64,000 nt of DNA from Microbacterium sp. MYb54 (GCF_002979515.1 NZ_PCPA01000001.1:1-64000); one strand, 5' to 3'; shown: positions 15,641 to 24,586, numbered from the stretch's first letter. Translations and numbers: made by a program. The notes: a model not told the origin generated them from the sequence alone.

Positions 15641-16978
15641 TCAGGCGCCTCGTGTGCGCGTCGCCTCGTTCGCGTCGGTCCCTTCCTCACTCGACGGTGA
15701 TGGATGCGGCGCGTGCCGTTGCCGTGCGCGGGCGTTGCGGGCCGCGAGGACGATCCCGCCGAGGACGGCGGCGACGAACGAGCCGACGAGCACCCCGATC
15801 TTCACGTGCTCGTCGGCCACCGAGCTCGATCCGTAGGCGAGTTCCCCGACGAGCAGGGAGACCGTGAAGCCGATGCCCGCGAGGAACGCCATGCCGGTCA
15901 GGTCGGGCCAGCGCAGCGTCTCATCCAGCCGCAGTGCCGGGAGGCGACTCAACAGGAACGTCGTGGCCAGGATGCCGATGGGCTTGCCGATGACGAGTCC
16001 GACGATGATGCCGATCGTGATCGGGTCGGCGAACGCGGACGCGAGCCCCTCGAATCCGCCGATGGTGACGCCGGCCGCGAAGAAGGCGAAGACGGGGACG
16101 GCGAACAGCGATGCCACGACGCCCCAGCGGTCGGCGAAATGTGCGGCCATGCCGTCGTAGATCGGTCGCCCTGCGTCGTCGGTGCCCGTGCGCACTCTGG
16201 CGCGTTCGCTCGCCCTGACGGGAACGACGAAGCCGAGCAGCACGCCGGCGACGGTCGCGTGGATACCGGAGGCATGGATGCATACCCACACCGCGACGGC
16301 GAGCGGGAGCAGGAGCCACCACGCTCGCACGCCCTTCGCCACGAGGGCAGCGAAACCGGCCAGCGGCAGGAGCGCGAGGATCAGCCATGGGAACCGGATG
16401 GTGTCGGTGTAGAACGTGGCGATGATGGTGATCGCGATGAGGTCGTCGATGATCGCGAGTGTCAGCAGGAACACACGGAGCGCCGGCGGGAGGAATTTGC
16501 CGACCACCGCGATCACGGCGACGGCGAAGGCGATGTCCGTCGCCGTGGGAATCGCCCAGCCGCGCAGCGCATCCGCTCCACTGCCGGCATTGAGCAGGGC
16601 GAAGATCACCGCCGGGACCACGACGCCACCCACGGCCGCCGCGATCGGCAGGGCCGCCCGGCGCGGGTCGCGCAGACGCCCGGCGACGAACTCCTCCTTC
16701 AGCTCGAGGCCGACGACGAAGAAGAAGATCGCCAGGAGTCCGTCCGACGCCCACGCGCCGATGCTGAGCTCGAGGTGCAGTTCAGGGATGCCGAACGTGA
16801 AGTCCCGCACCGATTCGTACCAGGAGGCGCCAGGACTATTGGCGAGGATGAGCGCGGCGAATGTCGCGGCGAGAAGGAGAGACCCGCCGAGGACATCGCT
16901 GCGGGCATTGGAGCGGATGCCCTGCCACAGGGCGTGCGGAGCAAGAGAGAAACGGGCAGGGGAAGGATTCGGGGACAC
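15641..16978 (-). CDS. nhaA: Na+/H+ antiporter NhaA
   Basis: This 445-residue antiporter exchanges protons for sodium and supports pH and salt homeostasis. It has about twelve membrane helices, the TATDIAFA segment with the first key aspartate, and AIIDDLIAI with the paired aspartates of the ion site. It starts at a GTG at 16978 (MSPNPSPARF) with a GTGAGG-like ribosome-binding site. The C-terminal tail, rich in Arg, His, Ser and Glu, is longer than in Escherichia coli NhaA. It converges on the methylthio-sugar-like operon with a 29-base gap. Confidence 0.95.
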   Translation of the reverse strand: MSPNPSPARFSLAPHALWQGIRSNARSDVLGGSLLLAATFAALILANSPGASWYESVRDFTFGIPELHLELSIGAWASDGLLAIFFFVVGLELKEEFVAGRLRDPRRAALPIAAAVGGVVVPAVIFALLNAGSGADALRGWAIPTATDIAFAVAVIAVVGKFLPPALRVFLLTLAIIDDLIAITIIATFYTDTIRFPWLILALLPLAGFAALVAKGVRAWWLLLPLAVAVWVCIHASGIHATVAGVLLGFVVPVRASERARVRTGTDDAGRPIYDGMAAHFADRWGVVASLFAVPVFAFFAAGVTIGGFEGLASAFADPITIGIIVGLVIGKPIGILATTFLLSRLPALRLDETLRWPDLTGMAFLAGIGFTVSLLVGELAYGSSSVADEHVKIGVLVGSFVAAVLGGIVLAARNARARQRHAPHPSPSSEEGTDANEATRTRGA

Positions 16979-17045
16979 GGAAAGACCTCACGCGGGAGAA
17001 GGGGTGAATGGCGCAGGAAGACCACCGCCCCGTTCGAGGCGTGGT

Positions 17046-17219
17046 CTAGTTCCGTGGCGGCGGGCAGCCGGCGATCTCACCGTGCGAGAGGGTGCCCCAG
17101 ACGCTGGTCCATCCGTTCGTGCCCGGGTGCAGGACGACCCGCATCCACTCCTTCATCGGGGTCGCCGAGCGCAGACGGTGCGGAGCACGCGTCGAGCCGG
17201 CGATCGAGAGGAGGGGCAC
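17046..17219 (-). CDS. Possible small protein of 57 residues
   Basis: A GTG-started reading frame with about 90 percent G or C at third codon positions lies in an otherwise empty 285-base gap between corA and nhaA. The product (start MPLLSIAGSTRAPHRL, end GEIAGCPPPRN) has a KEWMRVVLHPGTNGWTSVW centre that reads like real protein. A TAGGCT hexamer stands at -12 to -7 from the GTG, as for a leaderless transcript. I do not recognise a family. Codon use and promoter position support it, but no homologue is known to me. Confidence 0.45.
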   Translation of the reverse strand: MPLLSIAGSTRAPHRLRSATPMKEWMRVVLHPGTNGWTSVWGTLSHGEIAGCPPPRN

Positions 17220-17225
17220 CCAACC

Positions 17226-17231
17226 AGCCTA
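17226..17231 (-). promoter_or_regulatory. -10 hexamer for the small gene at 17046-17219
   Basis: TAGGCT on the minus strand lies exactly 12 to 7 bases before the GTG at 17219. The -35 region (GACGGA) is weak. Confidence 0.35.
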
Positions 17232-17263
17232 TCGGGATGGGCTGGGAGTCCGTCCCCCTCGCA

Positions 17264-18367
17264 TCACATCCATTTCTGGCGTTTGAAGATCAGGAACAGT
17301 ACCAATGCGAAGGCGATCATGCCGCCGATCGCCAGGGGATACCCGAAGGTCCAGTGCAGCTCCGGCATGTTGTCGAAGTTCATGCCGTAGATCGCGCCGA
17401 TCAGCGTCGGGGCGAACAGGATGGCAGCCCAGCCGGAGATCTTCTTCATGTCCTCGTTCTGCCGCTGGGCGACGAGCGTGCCGTTGACGGTGAGGATCTG
17501 CGACAGCGATTCGCGGAGTTCCGCGACCTGCGTGTCGACGCGGCTGAGATGATCGGCGACGTCTTGGAGGTAGGTCTGTAGTGCTTCGGGGATGCCGTAG
17601 CGGTCGAAGCCCTTGCGCAGGGCGTGCAGCACCTCGGTGAGTCCTGACGTCGCCTGCCGCAGGTCGATTACTTCCTGGCTCAGGCGGTAGATGCGCTCGG
17701 TCACGGTCGCGTCGCCGCTGAAGACCTGCCGCTCGATCTGCTCCTTGTCGACTTCGAGTCCGCGGAGCACCGGGGCGTAGCCGTCGACGATGGCGTCGAG
17801 CAGGCGGTACAGCACCGCTTCCGGCCCGTGCTCGAGAAGGCGCTCGTCGTCGAGGAGGGTGTGGTCGCCGCGGTCGGCCGCACCGGAGGCATCGTCGGCA
17901 TCGAGGCCGTCGATCCAGCGGCGGTCCTGGCAGAAGATCGCTACGGCCTGCGGGCGCACGAGGATATGGAACTCGGCGAAGTCGACATCCTCGGCGGAAT
18001 CGACGTACCAGGCGGAGCGCACGACGAGGAAGAGCGTGTCCTCGTAGCGTTCCAGCTTCGGGCGCTGCCCGGCATGCAGCAGGTCTTCCACGAGGAGCGG
18101 GTGCAAGTGCCAGGACTCGGCGAGCTCGGCGATGTCCGCCGGGGTCGGGTGCGGATAGAGGAGGAGGGCGGTGCGCTCGGCATCTCCCTCGGTGAAGGTC
18201 TGCGCGTCGCCCACGGTGGTGTCACGTGGGGCTCGCACGAGGTGCCCGGCATCGACGTAGCGTGTCCGCCTCGTCGTCGCCGTGGTTGTCGTGTTCTCGG
18301 CAGGACGCTGTCGACGGAAGACGCTGTTGCGGCGCTGTGTCGAGTCGTCGCGCGAGGGTGACACCAT
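17264..18367 (-). CDS. corA: CorA-family magnesium/cobalt transporter
   Basis: The 367-residue protein is a CorA-type divalent cation channel. It has a large cytoplasmic N-terminal domain (about 1-300) and two C-terminal membrane helices separated by the signature IYGMNFDNMPEL, which contains the GMN selectivity motif. It ends with a short basic tail. The first 45 residues are Arg/Thr-rich and variable, so the true start could be a little downstream of the ATG at 18367. The gene stands alone; the flanking genes suggest no specific partner. Confidence 0.94.
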   Translation of the reverse strand: MVSPSRDDSTQRRNSVFRRQRPAENTTTTATTRRTRYVDAGHLVRAPRDTTVGDAQTFTEGDAERTALLLYPHPTPADIAELAESWHLHPLLVEDLLHAGQRPKLERYEDTLFLVVRSAWYVDSAEDVDFAEFHILVRPQAVAIFCQDRRWIDGLDADDASGAADRGDHTLLDDERLLEHGPEAVLYRLLDAIVDGYAPVLRGLEVDKEQIERQVFSGDATVTERIYRLSQEVIDLRQATSGLTEVLHALRKGFDRYGIPEALQTYLQDVADHLSRVDTQVAELRESLSQILTVNGTLVAQRQNEDMKKISGWAAILFAPTLIGAIYGMNFDNMPELHWTFGYPLAIGGMIAFALVLFLIFKRQKWM

Positions 18368-18418
18368 GTCGGTGGTCCTTTCCTTTATCGAGATGCTCCC
18401 GCAGTCGGGCGACGGGCG

Positions 18419-19045
18419 CTAGATCCCGATGGAGATCTTGGGTGCGAGGATGGCCTGGATGGCGGGTGCCACGAGGCGGACGATCTCCTCCGACTCGGCC
18501 TCGGCGAGCATCGGCACTCCGATGATCCGGCGACTGGTGACGACACCGACCAGCATCGCCGACGCCAGTCCGGCGCGCAGGACCACATCGTCCGCGGCGG
18601 GGACGCCCGCGTGCTCGATCAGGCGCGATTGGATGAACTCCCGCAGCTGCTCGTTCGCCTGCTCGTTGACGATCGACCCCCGGAGCATCGCCATGAGTGG
18701 CTCGGATTCTTCTGCCGGCCCCTCCCAGGCATCGAGGTAGGCGCGGACCACCCGCTCGCCCAGGTGCTCACTCGGGCCCTCGAACGCAGTGTCGAACCGG
18801 TCCAACGCCGAGCGAGGTATCGCCATGACGGCGGCGAAGAGATCGTCCTTCGAGCGGAAGAACTGCATGACCTGCGAGGCGTCGACCCTGGCATCCGCTG
18901 CGACGAGGCGGATCGTCGTGGCGGCGAAACCGTTCACCGCGAACCGCGAGCGCGCGGCGTCGAGCACGGCTTGCCTCGTGCTTCCTGGTCCGGGCCGTCG
19001 TCCACGGACGCGCGCGATGGGCTGCTCCTGATTCTGGTCTTCCAC
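18419..19045 (-). CDS. TetR/AcrR-family repressor
   Basis: I prefer the GTG at 19045 (208 residues), because TATCGT and TTGAGA promoter hexamers lie directly before it and the transcript would be leaderless; a TTG at 19081 would add 12 residues encoded by the promoter itself. The N-terminal helix-turn-helix (about residues 20-60, with VNGFAATTIRLVAADARV and QVMQFFRSKDDLF) is typical, followed by a variable ligand-binding domain. It diverges from a CocE-type hydrolase, and a palindrome covers the -35 elements of both genes, so it probably represses itself and the hydrolase. Confidence 0.9.
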   Translation of the reverse strand: MEDQNQEQPIARVRGRRPGPGSTRQAVLDAARSRFAVNGFAATTIRLVAADARVDASQVMQFFRSKDDLFAAVMAIPRSALDRFDTAFEGPSEHLGERVVRAYLDAWEGPAEESEPLMAMLRGSIVNEQANEQLREFIQSRLIEHAGVPAADDVVLRAGLASAMLVGVVTSRRIIGVPMLAEAESEEIVRLVAPAIQAILAPKISIGI

Positions 19046-19052
19046 GAGAGCA

Positions 19053-19081
19053 ACGATAGCTCCATCGCTCCTTTTTCTCAA
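19053..19081 (-). promoter_or_regulatory. Promoter of the TetR gene
   Basis: Minus-strand TTGAGA (19081-19076), a 17-base spacer and TATCGT (19058-19053) give a near-consensus promoter. The -10 ends seven bases before the GTG at 19045. Its -35 overlaps the left arm of the palindrome. Confidence 0.65.
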
Positions 19082-19092
19082 CGAGTGTTGAG
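19077..19092. promoter_or_regulatory. Palindromic operator CTCAAC-GAGT-GTTGAG
   Basis: This perfect 6+6 inverted repeat with a 4-base centre lies between the TetR and hydrolase genes. Each arm contains the TTGAG of a -35 hexamer, one for each divergent promoter, so a bound TetR dimer would block both. Confidence 0.65.
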
Positions 19093-19116
19093 TTTTGATC
19101 GAATCGGACGTACGCT
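19088..19116 (+). promoter_or_regulatory. Promoter of the CocE/NonD hydrolase
   Basis: TTGAGT (19088-19093), a 17-base spacer and TACGCT (19111-19116) match sigma70-type promoters well. The predicted start near 19123 gives a leader of about 42 bases with an AAAGGA ribosome-binding site before the ATG at 19165. Confidence 0.65.
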
Positions 19117-19164
19117 CGCTGCGACCCGAGAGTCGGTCCCGGGAATCACAGCAAAGGATTCGTC

Positions 19165-20904
19165 ATGACCAGTGATCAGCACATCTTCGTTCCCTCCCAA
19201 CCGCTCCCTCCGGCGCGCACCGGCGTGCTGACACCGTTCGAACCCGGGACCCGCACGCTCGAGGCAGGATTCCGCGTTGCGCCGCCGTTCATGCCGCTCC
19301 CGGTCGACATCGTCTTCGAGAAGGACACGCCTGTCGAGCTGCGGGACGGCACGACGATCTACGTCGATGTGTTCCGTCCGGTCGGGACCGAGAAGGTGCC
19401 GGTGATCTTCGGCTGGAGCCCCTATGGCAAGGCGCAGGGCACATCGGGCAGCGTCATGGGAGTGTTCGGACTTGTCGGGCTGAGCAACGCCATCGTCTCG
19501 GGGCTGGAGAAGTTCGAGGGAGCGGACCCCGCCTACTGGTGCGCGCACGGCTATGCGGTCTGCAATCCGGACATCCGCGGCGTCGTGGACTCCGACGGCG
19601 ACAGCGTGCTGTGGGATCGGCAGGACGGCCGCGACGCCTACGACCTGATCGAGTGGTTGGCGGCGCAGGAGTGGTGCAGCGGCAAGGTCGGGATGACCGG
19701 CACGTCATACCTCGCCGTCTCCCAGTGGTTCGCCGCGGCCGAACAGCCGCCGCACCTGGCTGCCATCAACCCCTGGGAGGGTGTGAGCGACGTCTACCGC
19801 GACCTCGCCCTGCGCGGCGGGATGCCAGACACCGGATTCGCCCGCCAGCTTCAGGAGGGCAGCTTCTTCGGCAAGAGTCGGAAGGAGGACATCCTCGCCG
19901 AGGTCGACGAGTACCCGCTCATGAACGAACTGTGGGAGAACAAGATCCCCGCGTTCGACAAGATCACGGTGCCGGCCTACATCGTCGCGAGCTACTCCAA
20001 CACGTTGCACACCGCCGGCACCTTCCGCGCCTGGCGTCGGATCGCCTCGGAGGAGAAGTGGCTGCGCATCCACAACACGCAGGAATGGCCGGACTACTAC
20101 GACGAAGACCACACGGACGACCTCCGTCGCTTCTTCGACCACTACCTCAAGGGGCACGACAACGGATGGGAGCAGACACCGCGCGTGCGCTACTCGGTCC
20201 TCGATCTGGAAGGCGGCGACGTCGTCGACCTCCCCGCCGATCAGTTCCCGCCGGCCGACGTCTCCTCCGTGAAGTTCTACCTCGACGGCCGCACGCGCAC
20301 CCTCACCGCGGGTGCGCCGACGAACGAGGTGGCCGTCTCGTATCTCACCGACTCGAACCCGAACGCCGTCTCGTTCCTGACGCGGTTCGACGAGGAGACC
20401 GTGTTGGTCGGGTACCCCAAGGCACACCTCTGGGTCGAGGCCCGCGGCTCCGACGACATGGATCTCTTCGTGCTCGTGCAGAAGCTCGACGCCCACGGCA
20501 CTCCGCTCGAGGCCTTCACCGTCCCTAACCGCAGCGCTGCCATCCACGACCTGACCGACCACGGCGCCACGATCCTCAAGTACAAGGGGTCCGACGGTCG
20601 GCTCCGCGTCTCCGCTCGCCACCTCGATGAATCCCTGACGTCCGACGACGTGCCGGCGCACTCTTTCGACCGCGTCGAGAAGCTCTCGGCCGGCGAGGTC
20701 GTCGAGATCGACATCGACTTGCTTCCGGTCGGTCTCGTCTTCCACCCGGGGGAGCAGCTGCGGTTCATCGTCAGTGCGCGGAACCTGATGGGCACGATGA
20801 TGCCCGGCATCCGAGAGTATGTCGGCGCGAACAACGGTGAGCACGTCATCCACACCGGCGGCGAAAGCGCCTCCTACCTGCAGCTGCCGCTCGCGACCTC
20901 CTGA
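19165..20904 (+). CDS. CocE/NonD-family serine hydrolase
   Basis: The 579-residue protein has an N-terminal alpha/beta-hydrolase domain with the nucleophile motif GTSYL (about residue 178) and a C-terminal jelly-roll domain (about 345-579) typical of the X-Pro dipeptidyl-peptidase/CocE family. Members cleave esters, amides or acyl-peptides; the substrate is not predictable here. No signal peptide is visible, so it is likely cytoplasmic. The divergent TetR gene and overlapping operator suggest induction by the hydrolase substrate or product. A strong bidirectional hairpin follows at 20985. Confidence 0.9.
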   Translation: MTSDQHIFVPSQPLPPARTGVLTPFEPGTRTLEAGFRVAPPFMPLPVDIVFEKDTPVELRDGTTIYVDVFRPVGTEKVPVIFGWSPYGKAQGTSGSVMGVFGLVGLSNAIVSGLEKFEGADPAYWCAHGYAVCNPDIRGVVDSDGDSVLWDRQDGRDAYDLIEWLAAQEWCSGKVGMTGTSYLAVSQWFAAAEQPPHLAAINPWEGVSDVYRDLALRGGMPDTGFARQLQEGSFFGKSRKEDILAEVDEYPLMNELWENKIPAFDKITVPAYIVASYSNTLHTAGTFRAWRRIASEEKWLRIHNTQEWPDYYDEDHTDDLRRFFDHYLKGHDNGWEQTPRVRYSVLDLEGGDVVDLPADQFPPADVSSVKFYLDGRTRTLTAGAPTNEVAVSYLTDSNPNAVSFLTRFDEETVLVGYPKAHLWVEARGSDDMDLFVLVQKLDAHGTPLEAFTVPNRSAAIHDLTDHGATILKYKGSDGRLRVSARHLDESLTSDDVPAHSFDRVEKLSAGEVVEIDIDLLPVGLVFHPGEQLRFIVSARNLMGTMMPGIREYVGANNGEHVIHTGGESASYLQLPLATS

Positions 20905-20984
20905 CCCCACGCGGTCGCGGGACTTCCTTACGCCGCGGTGCAGTGAGGGAGGCTCCGCGCCGTGATGGGGCGCCGTGCCAGACG

Positions 20985-21018
20985 CAGAAAACCCCGCCCA
21001 TTCGGGCGGGGTTTTCTG
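20985..21018. terminator. Bidirectional rho-independent terminator
   Basis: A perfect 15-bp inverted repeat with an ATTC loop is flanked by A- and T-rich stem ends (AGAAAACCCC and GGGGTTTTCT), giving a U tract in both directions. It lies between the convergent hydrolase (ending at 20904) and tRNA-Arg gene (ending at 21036) and would end both transcripts. Confidence 0.9.
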
Positions 21019-21035
21019 AGGTCATGCAGCGTGTG

Positions 21036-21108
21036 TGCCCCCGACTGGAATCGAACCAGCGACCTACGGTACCGGAAACCGGCGCTCTATCCACTGAGCT
21101 ACGGAGGC
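21036..21108 (-). tRNA. tRNA-Arg (anticodon CCG)
   Basis: The 73-nt cloverleaf reads, on the minus strand, GCCTCCG acceptor, a GCTC/GAGC D-arm, an anticodon loop TTCCGGT with CCG, and a GGTTCGATTCC T-arm, closing with CGGGGGC and discriminator A. No CCA is encoded. The acceptor has one G-U pair and the base of the anticodon stem has one mismatch. It reads the CGG codon. The terminator at 20985-21018 lies 18 bases beyond its 3' end. Confidence 0.93.
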
Positions 21109-21124
21109 GTACCGATCGACAATA

Positions 21125-21940
21125 TCACTCGTCGGGCGTGGTCTCCGACCCACCGGCCACCGTGACCGGCGCGGCGCGCAACTCCTCGAGCGCCGCCGCC
21201 AGCTTTTCGGCCAGATAGCGGTGTCCTTCGGTCGATGGGTGCTTGCGTCCCACCTCCACGTCGATGACGTCGAGGTAGTTCTGCTCGGTGATCCAGTCCT
21301 GGGCGATGGGGGAGATGTACCACCAGCCCCGCGCGGCGGCGAGTGCGGACAGATCCGTGTCGATGCGCGCTGTCGCCGCTCCCACCGGAAGCTCATGCGG
21401 TGCCGGGCCGAGCACCACGATCGTGGCATCCGGATAAGTCGCGGCCATCGCGTCCCAGGCTGCGGTGACGGCCTCGCGGTATCCGGCCACTCCCTGCGCA
21501 CGGTCGTTGATGGAGCCCTGGATGATCACGAGGTCCGGCGAGAGTGCAGGATCGAGTGCGGCGATCCGTTCCCCGAAGGTCGGGCCGTCGAGCCCGGGCT
21601 TGAGGTAGCCGCTTCCGCGGACACCGTCAACGATCGTCTCGCCGCCGAGCAGATCTGCCAGGAGATACGCGTATCCGAGGGTGGGAACGCTTGCCGCGGA
21701 CCCATACGTCCACGAGTCGCCGAAGACCAGGACGGTGGGGCGATCCGGGAGCACGAGCGGGGCAGGGGCTATGACCGACGAGGCTCCGGTCGCGCCTTCG
21801 GCCGCGGCGCCGATCGGGGCGGCGGAGGGGGCAGGAGTCCATGGTCGCCACGCCCCCAGAACGACTGCCGCGATGGCGAGGAGCACGGCGATGACGATGC
21901 CGACGACGCCCATTCGACGTCGGGCGGCAGCGGGCTTCAT
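21125..21940 (-). CDS. SGNH/GDSL-type hydrolase, membrane-anchored
   Basis: Starting at the ATG at 21940 (271 residues), the protein has an N-terminal signal anchor (about residues 9-31), a Pro/Ala linker, then an SGNH hydrolase domain: VFGDSWTYG with the nucleophile Ser76, QGSINDRAQG with the oxyanion Asn, and KHPSTEGHRYLAE with the catalytic His. It probably acts outside the membrane as an esterase or deacetylase, possibly on cell-wall glycans. A TACTCT hexamer at -12 to -7 supports this leaderless start over the ATG at 21958. It lies between tRNA-Arg and the divergent argS. Confidence 0.88.
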   Translation of the reverse strand: MKPAAARRRMGVVGIVIAVLLAIAAVVLGAWRPWTPAPSAAPIGAAAEGATGASSVIAPAPLVLPDRPTVLVFGDSWTYGSAASVPTLGYAYLLADLLGGETIVDGVRGSGYLKPGLDGPTFGERIAALDPALSPDLVIIQGSINDRAQGVAGYREAVTAAWDAMAATYPDATIVVLGPAPHELPVGAATARIDTDLSALAAARGWWYISPIAQDWITEQNYLDVIDVEVGRKHPSTEGHRYLAEKLAAALEELRAAPVTVAGGSETTPDE

Positions 21941-22032
21941 GGCATGAGAGTAGATCACCGGGAGCAGAACGCAAACTCCGCGCGTTCCAGACCGTCGGAT
22001 GCGGCCTCCCGGCCCCGTAAACTGGGGAGGCT

Positions 22033-23697
22033 ATGAATCCCGAAACCCTCGCCGAAGCCTTCCTCGCCGTCCTCGCACCGATCGCCGAGGAACGACGTCC
22101 CGGCGAGCCGTTCGAGCTCGCCGCATCCGACATCGTGCTCGACCGTCCGCGCAACCGCGACCACGGCGACTGGGCCTCGAACATCGCGATGCGTCTGGCC
22201 AAGCCGTTCGGCACCAACCCGCGAGAGCTCGCGCAGCAGATCGCCGATGGCCTCGCCGAGGTCGAAGGCATCGCGAGCACCGAGGTCGCAGGTCCCGGGT
22301 TCATCAACATCCGTCTCGACGCTGCTGCTGCCGGCGCACTCGCGAAGGTCATCGTCGACGCCGGAGCGACGTACGGCACGAACACGTCGCAGTCGGGCGT
22401 CAGCGTGAACGTCGAGTTCGTGTCGGCCAACCCGACCGGCCCGCTGCACATCGCACACACGCGCTGGGCTGCCCTCGGCGACTCGATCGTGCGTCTGCTC
22501 CTCGCGAGCGGCGCGCACGCGGTCCGCGAGTACTACATCAACGACGCCGGCGCTCAGATGGATCGCTTCTCCCTCTCGGTGCTCGCGGCGGCGAAGGGCG
22601 AGCCGACGCCCGAAGGCGGCTACCCCGGCGCGTACGTCACGACGCTCGCCGGCCGCGTGCTCGAAGCGCGCCCCGACCTGCTGCAGCTTCCCGAAGACGA
22701 GCAGCTGGGAGTCGCGATGGAGCTCGCCTACGAGTTCCAGCTCGCCGAGATCAAGAGCTCTCTCGAGCGCTTCAACGTGCCGTTCGACGTCTGGTTCTCG
22801 GAGCGCACGCTGCACGAGAAGGACGCCTCGGGCGTGAGCCTGATCGATCAGGCCGTCGATCGCCTCCGCGAGCAGGGCCATGTGTTCGACGAGGACGGTG
22901 CCGTCTGGGTGCGAACGACCGACTTCGGCGACGACAAGGACCGCGTCATCCGCCGCTCGAACGGCGAGTACACGTACTTCGCCGCCGATGCCGCGTACTA
23001 CCTGAACAAGGGCGACCGCGGCTTCCAGAACAAGATCTACCTGCTCGGCGCTGATCACCACGGTTACGTGCACCGCCTCAAGGCGGTCGCGGGCGCTGCA
23101 GGAGAAGACCCCGAGAAGAACGTCGAAGTGCTGATCGGCCAGATGGTGTCGATCAACGGCGCCCGTCTCAGCAAGCGCGCCGGCAACATCATCGAGATGG
23201 ACGACCTGCTCGACTGGCTCGGCACCGATGCGCTGCGCTACTCCTTGGAGCGCTCGCCCGCCGACTCGCCGCTCGACCTCGACCCCGAGCTGCTGCAGAA
23301 GCGCACCAACGACAACCCGGTCTTCTATGTGCAGTACGCCCACGCGCGCACGCACAATGTCGCACGCAATGCCGCGGATTCGGGCGTTGACCGTTCGGAG
23401 TTCGCTCCGCAGACGCTCACGCACGAGAGCGAGGCAGCCCTTCTCGGCGTGCTGCAGGAGTTCCCGCGCATCGTCGCGTTCGCTGCCGAGGTGCGCGAAC
23501 CGCACCGTGTGGCGCGCTATCTCGAAGAACTGGCGGGTCTCTACCACCGCTGGTACGACAACTGCCGCGTGATCCCGCTCAGCGACGGCCCGATCGAGAG
23601 CGTGCACCGTACCCGTCTCTGGCTGAACGATGCTGCCGGCCAGGTGCTCCGCAACGGACTCGACCTCCTCGGCGTGTCCGCGCCCGAGCGCATGTAG
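22033..23697 (+). CDS. argS: Arginine--tRNA ligase
   Basis: The 554-residue class I synthetase charges tRNA-Arg. It has the N-terminal Add-1 domain (about 1-100), the HIGH-type motif in SANPTGPLHIAHTRWAALGD (His139 to His142), and a C-terminal anticodon-binding DALR domain ending in LGVSAPERM. The ATG has a GGGGAGG ribosome-binding site; TAAACT at 22018-22023 could be its -10. A tRNA-Arg gene lies 0.9 kb upstream. An LmeA-family gene follows after 40 bases and may be co-transcribed. Confidence 0.97.
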   Translation: MNPETLAEAFLAVLAPIAEERRPGEPFELAASDIVLDRPRNRDHGDWASNIAMRLAKPFGTNPRELAQQIADGLAEVEGIASTEVAGPGFINIRLDAAAAGALAKVIVDAGATYGTNTSQSGVSVNVEFVSANPTGPLHIAHTRWAALGDSIVRLLLASGAHAVREYYINDAGAQMDRFSLSVLAAAKGEPTPEGGYPGAYVTTLAGRVLEARPDLLQLPEDEQLGVAMELAYEFQLAEIKSSLERFNVPFDVWFSERTLHEKDASGVSLIDQAVDRLREQGHVFDEDGAVWVRTTDFGDDKDRVIRRSNGEYTYFAADAAYYLNKGDRGFQNKIYLLGADHHGYVHRLKAVAGAAGEDPEKNVEVLIGQMVSINGARLSKRAGNIIEMDDLLDWLGTDALRYSLERSPADSPLDLDPELLQKRTNDNPVFYVQYAHARTHNVARNAADSGVDRSEFAPQTLTHESEAALLGVLQEFPRIVAFAAEVREPHRVARYLEELAGLYHRWYDNCRVIPLSDGPIESVHRTRLWLNDAAGQVLRNGLDLLGVSAPERM

Positions 23698-23737
23698 TGG
23701 GCGCTGCCGTGCTTCCCGGTACGGCAGGATGGCAGGC

Positions 23738-24586
23738 ATGAGCGACGACAACCACACCCTGCCGTATCCGGACGCAGGGGCCGAGCATCCGACGCTGGTG
23801 ATCCCGGGCTCCGCTTCCGAAGAAGCGACGGAGGCCGCGCCGAACAAGCGTCGCCGTTGGCCGTGGGTTCTGCTGATCGTTGTGGTCGTGGTCGCCCTGC
23901 TCGCGGTCGCAGCGGAACTCATCGCTCGCGCGGTACTGCCTGGAGTCGTTCGCTCGATCGTCGTCGAGAAGCTCGATCTTCCGTCCGACCAGCAGCTCGA
24001 CGTCGAGACGGAGGGGATCCTGCTGCCCCAGCTGATCGGCGGCACGCTCGACACGCTGCACCTGTCCACCGACTCCGTCACGCTCGAGGGCATCACCGGT
24101 GCCGCCGACGTGACTGCGACCGACGTTCCGCTGCGCGGCGGTGACCTCGGCGGCGCCGCCGGCACCATCCGCATCGATCAGGCCGAGTTCGCCCCCTTGC
24201 TCGCCGGCACGGATCTGCCGGTCGAATCCGTCGAGTTCGATGCCCCGAACGCGACGGTGAGCGGATCGATCGACCTGCTCGGGGCGGCCGTGCCGCTCTC
24301 GCTCACGTTCACCCCCGGCGCTGTCGACGGCGACCTCGAACTCACACCGGTCGCGGCGAGCGTCGGCGGACTCGACATCGATCTCGACAAGGCCGGCTCT
24401 ATCCTGGGCCCGCTCGGTCAGCGATTCACGCAGCCGCAACGGGTGTGCATCGCCGATCGGCTCCCGGCGGGCCTCACGCTCACCGGACTCGAGATCGTCG
24501 ATGGCGCGGCAGTGATCGACATCGACGTGAACGGAGCCATCGTCACCGATGCTTCGCTGCAGGACAAGGGCGTCTGCCCGAGCTGA
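23738..24586 (+). CDS. LmeA-family (DUF2993) phospholipid-binding protein
   Basis: The 282-residue protein has a basic cytoplasmic stretch (NKRRRW), one signal-anchor helix (about residues 45-66) and an extracytoplasmic DUF2993 domain (about 70-282) rich in beta strands. Mycobacterial LmeA is a periplasmic phospholipid-binding protein needed for mannan elongation in lipomannan/lipoarabinomannan, so an envelope-glycolipid role is plausible. The ATG at 23738 begins MSDDNHTLPYP; the longer ORF upstream overlaps argS and has no such features. It lies downstream of argS on the same strand and converges on an alpha/beta hydrolase with a gap of 15 bases. Confidence 0.85.
   Translation: MSDDNHTLPYPDAGAEHPTLVIPGSASEEATEAAPNKRRRWPWVLLIVVVVVALLAVAAELIARAVLPGVVRSIVVEKLDLPSDQQLDVETEGILLPQLIGGTLDTLHLSTDSVTLEGITGAADVTATDVPLRGGDLGGAAGTIRIDQAEFAPLLAGTDLPVESVEFDAPNATVSGSIDLLGAAVPLSLTFTPGAVDGDLELTPVAASVGGLDIDLDKAGSILGPLGQRFTQPQRVCIADRLPAGLTLTGLEIVDGAAVIDIDVNGAIVTDASLQDKGVCPS

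Noticed and set aside
15704..17581. Plus-strand 625-codon frame spanning nhaA and the intergenic gap
   Set aside because: Antisense shadow; it runs through nhaA, whose motifs on the minus strand are clear, and has low-complexity Arg/Gly/Asp content.
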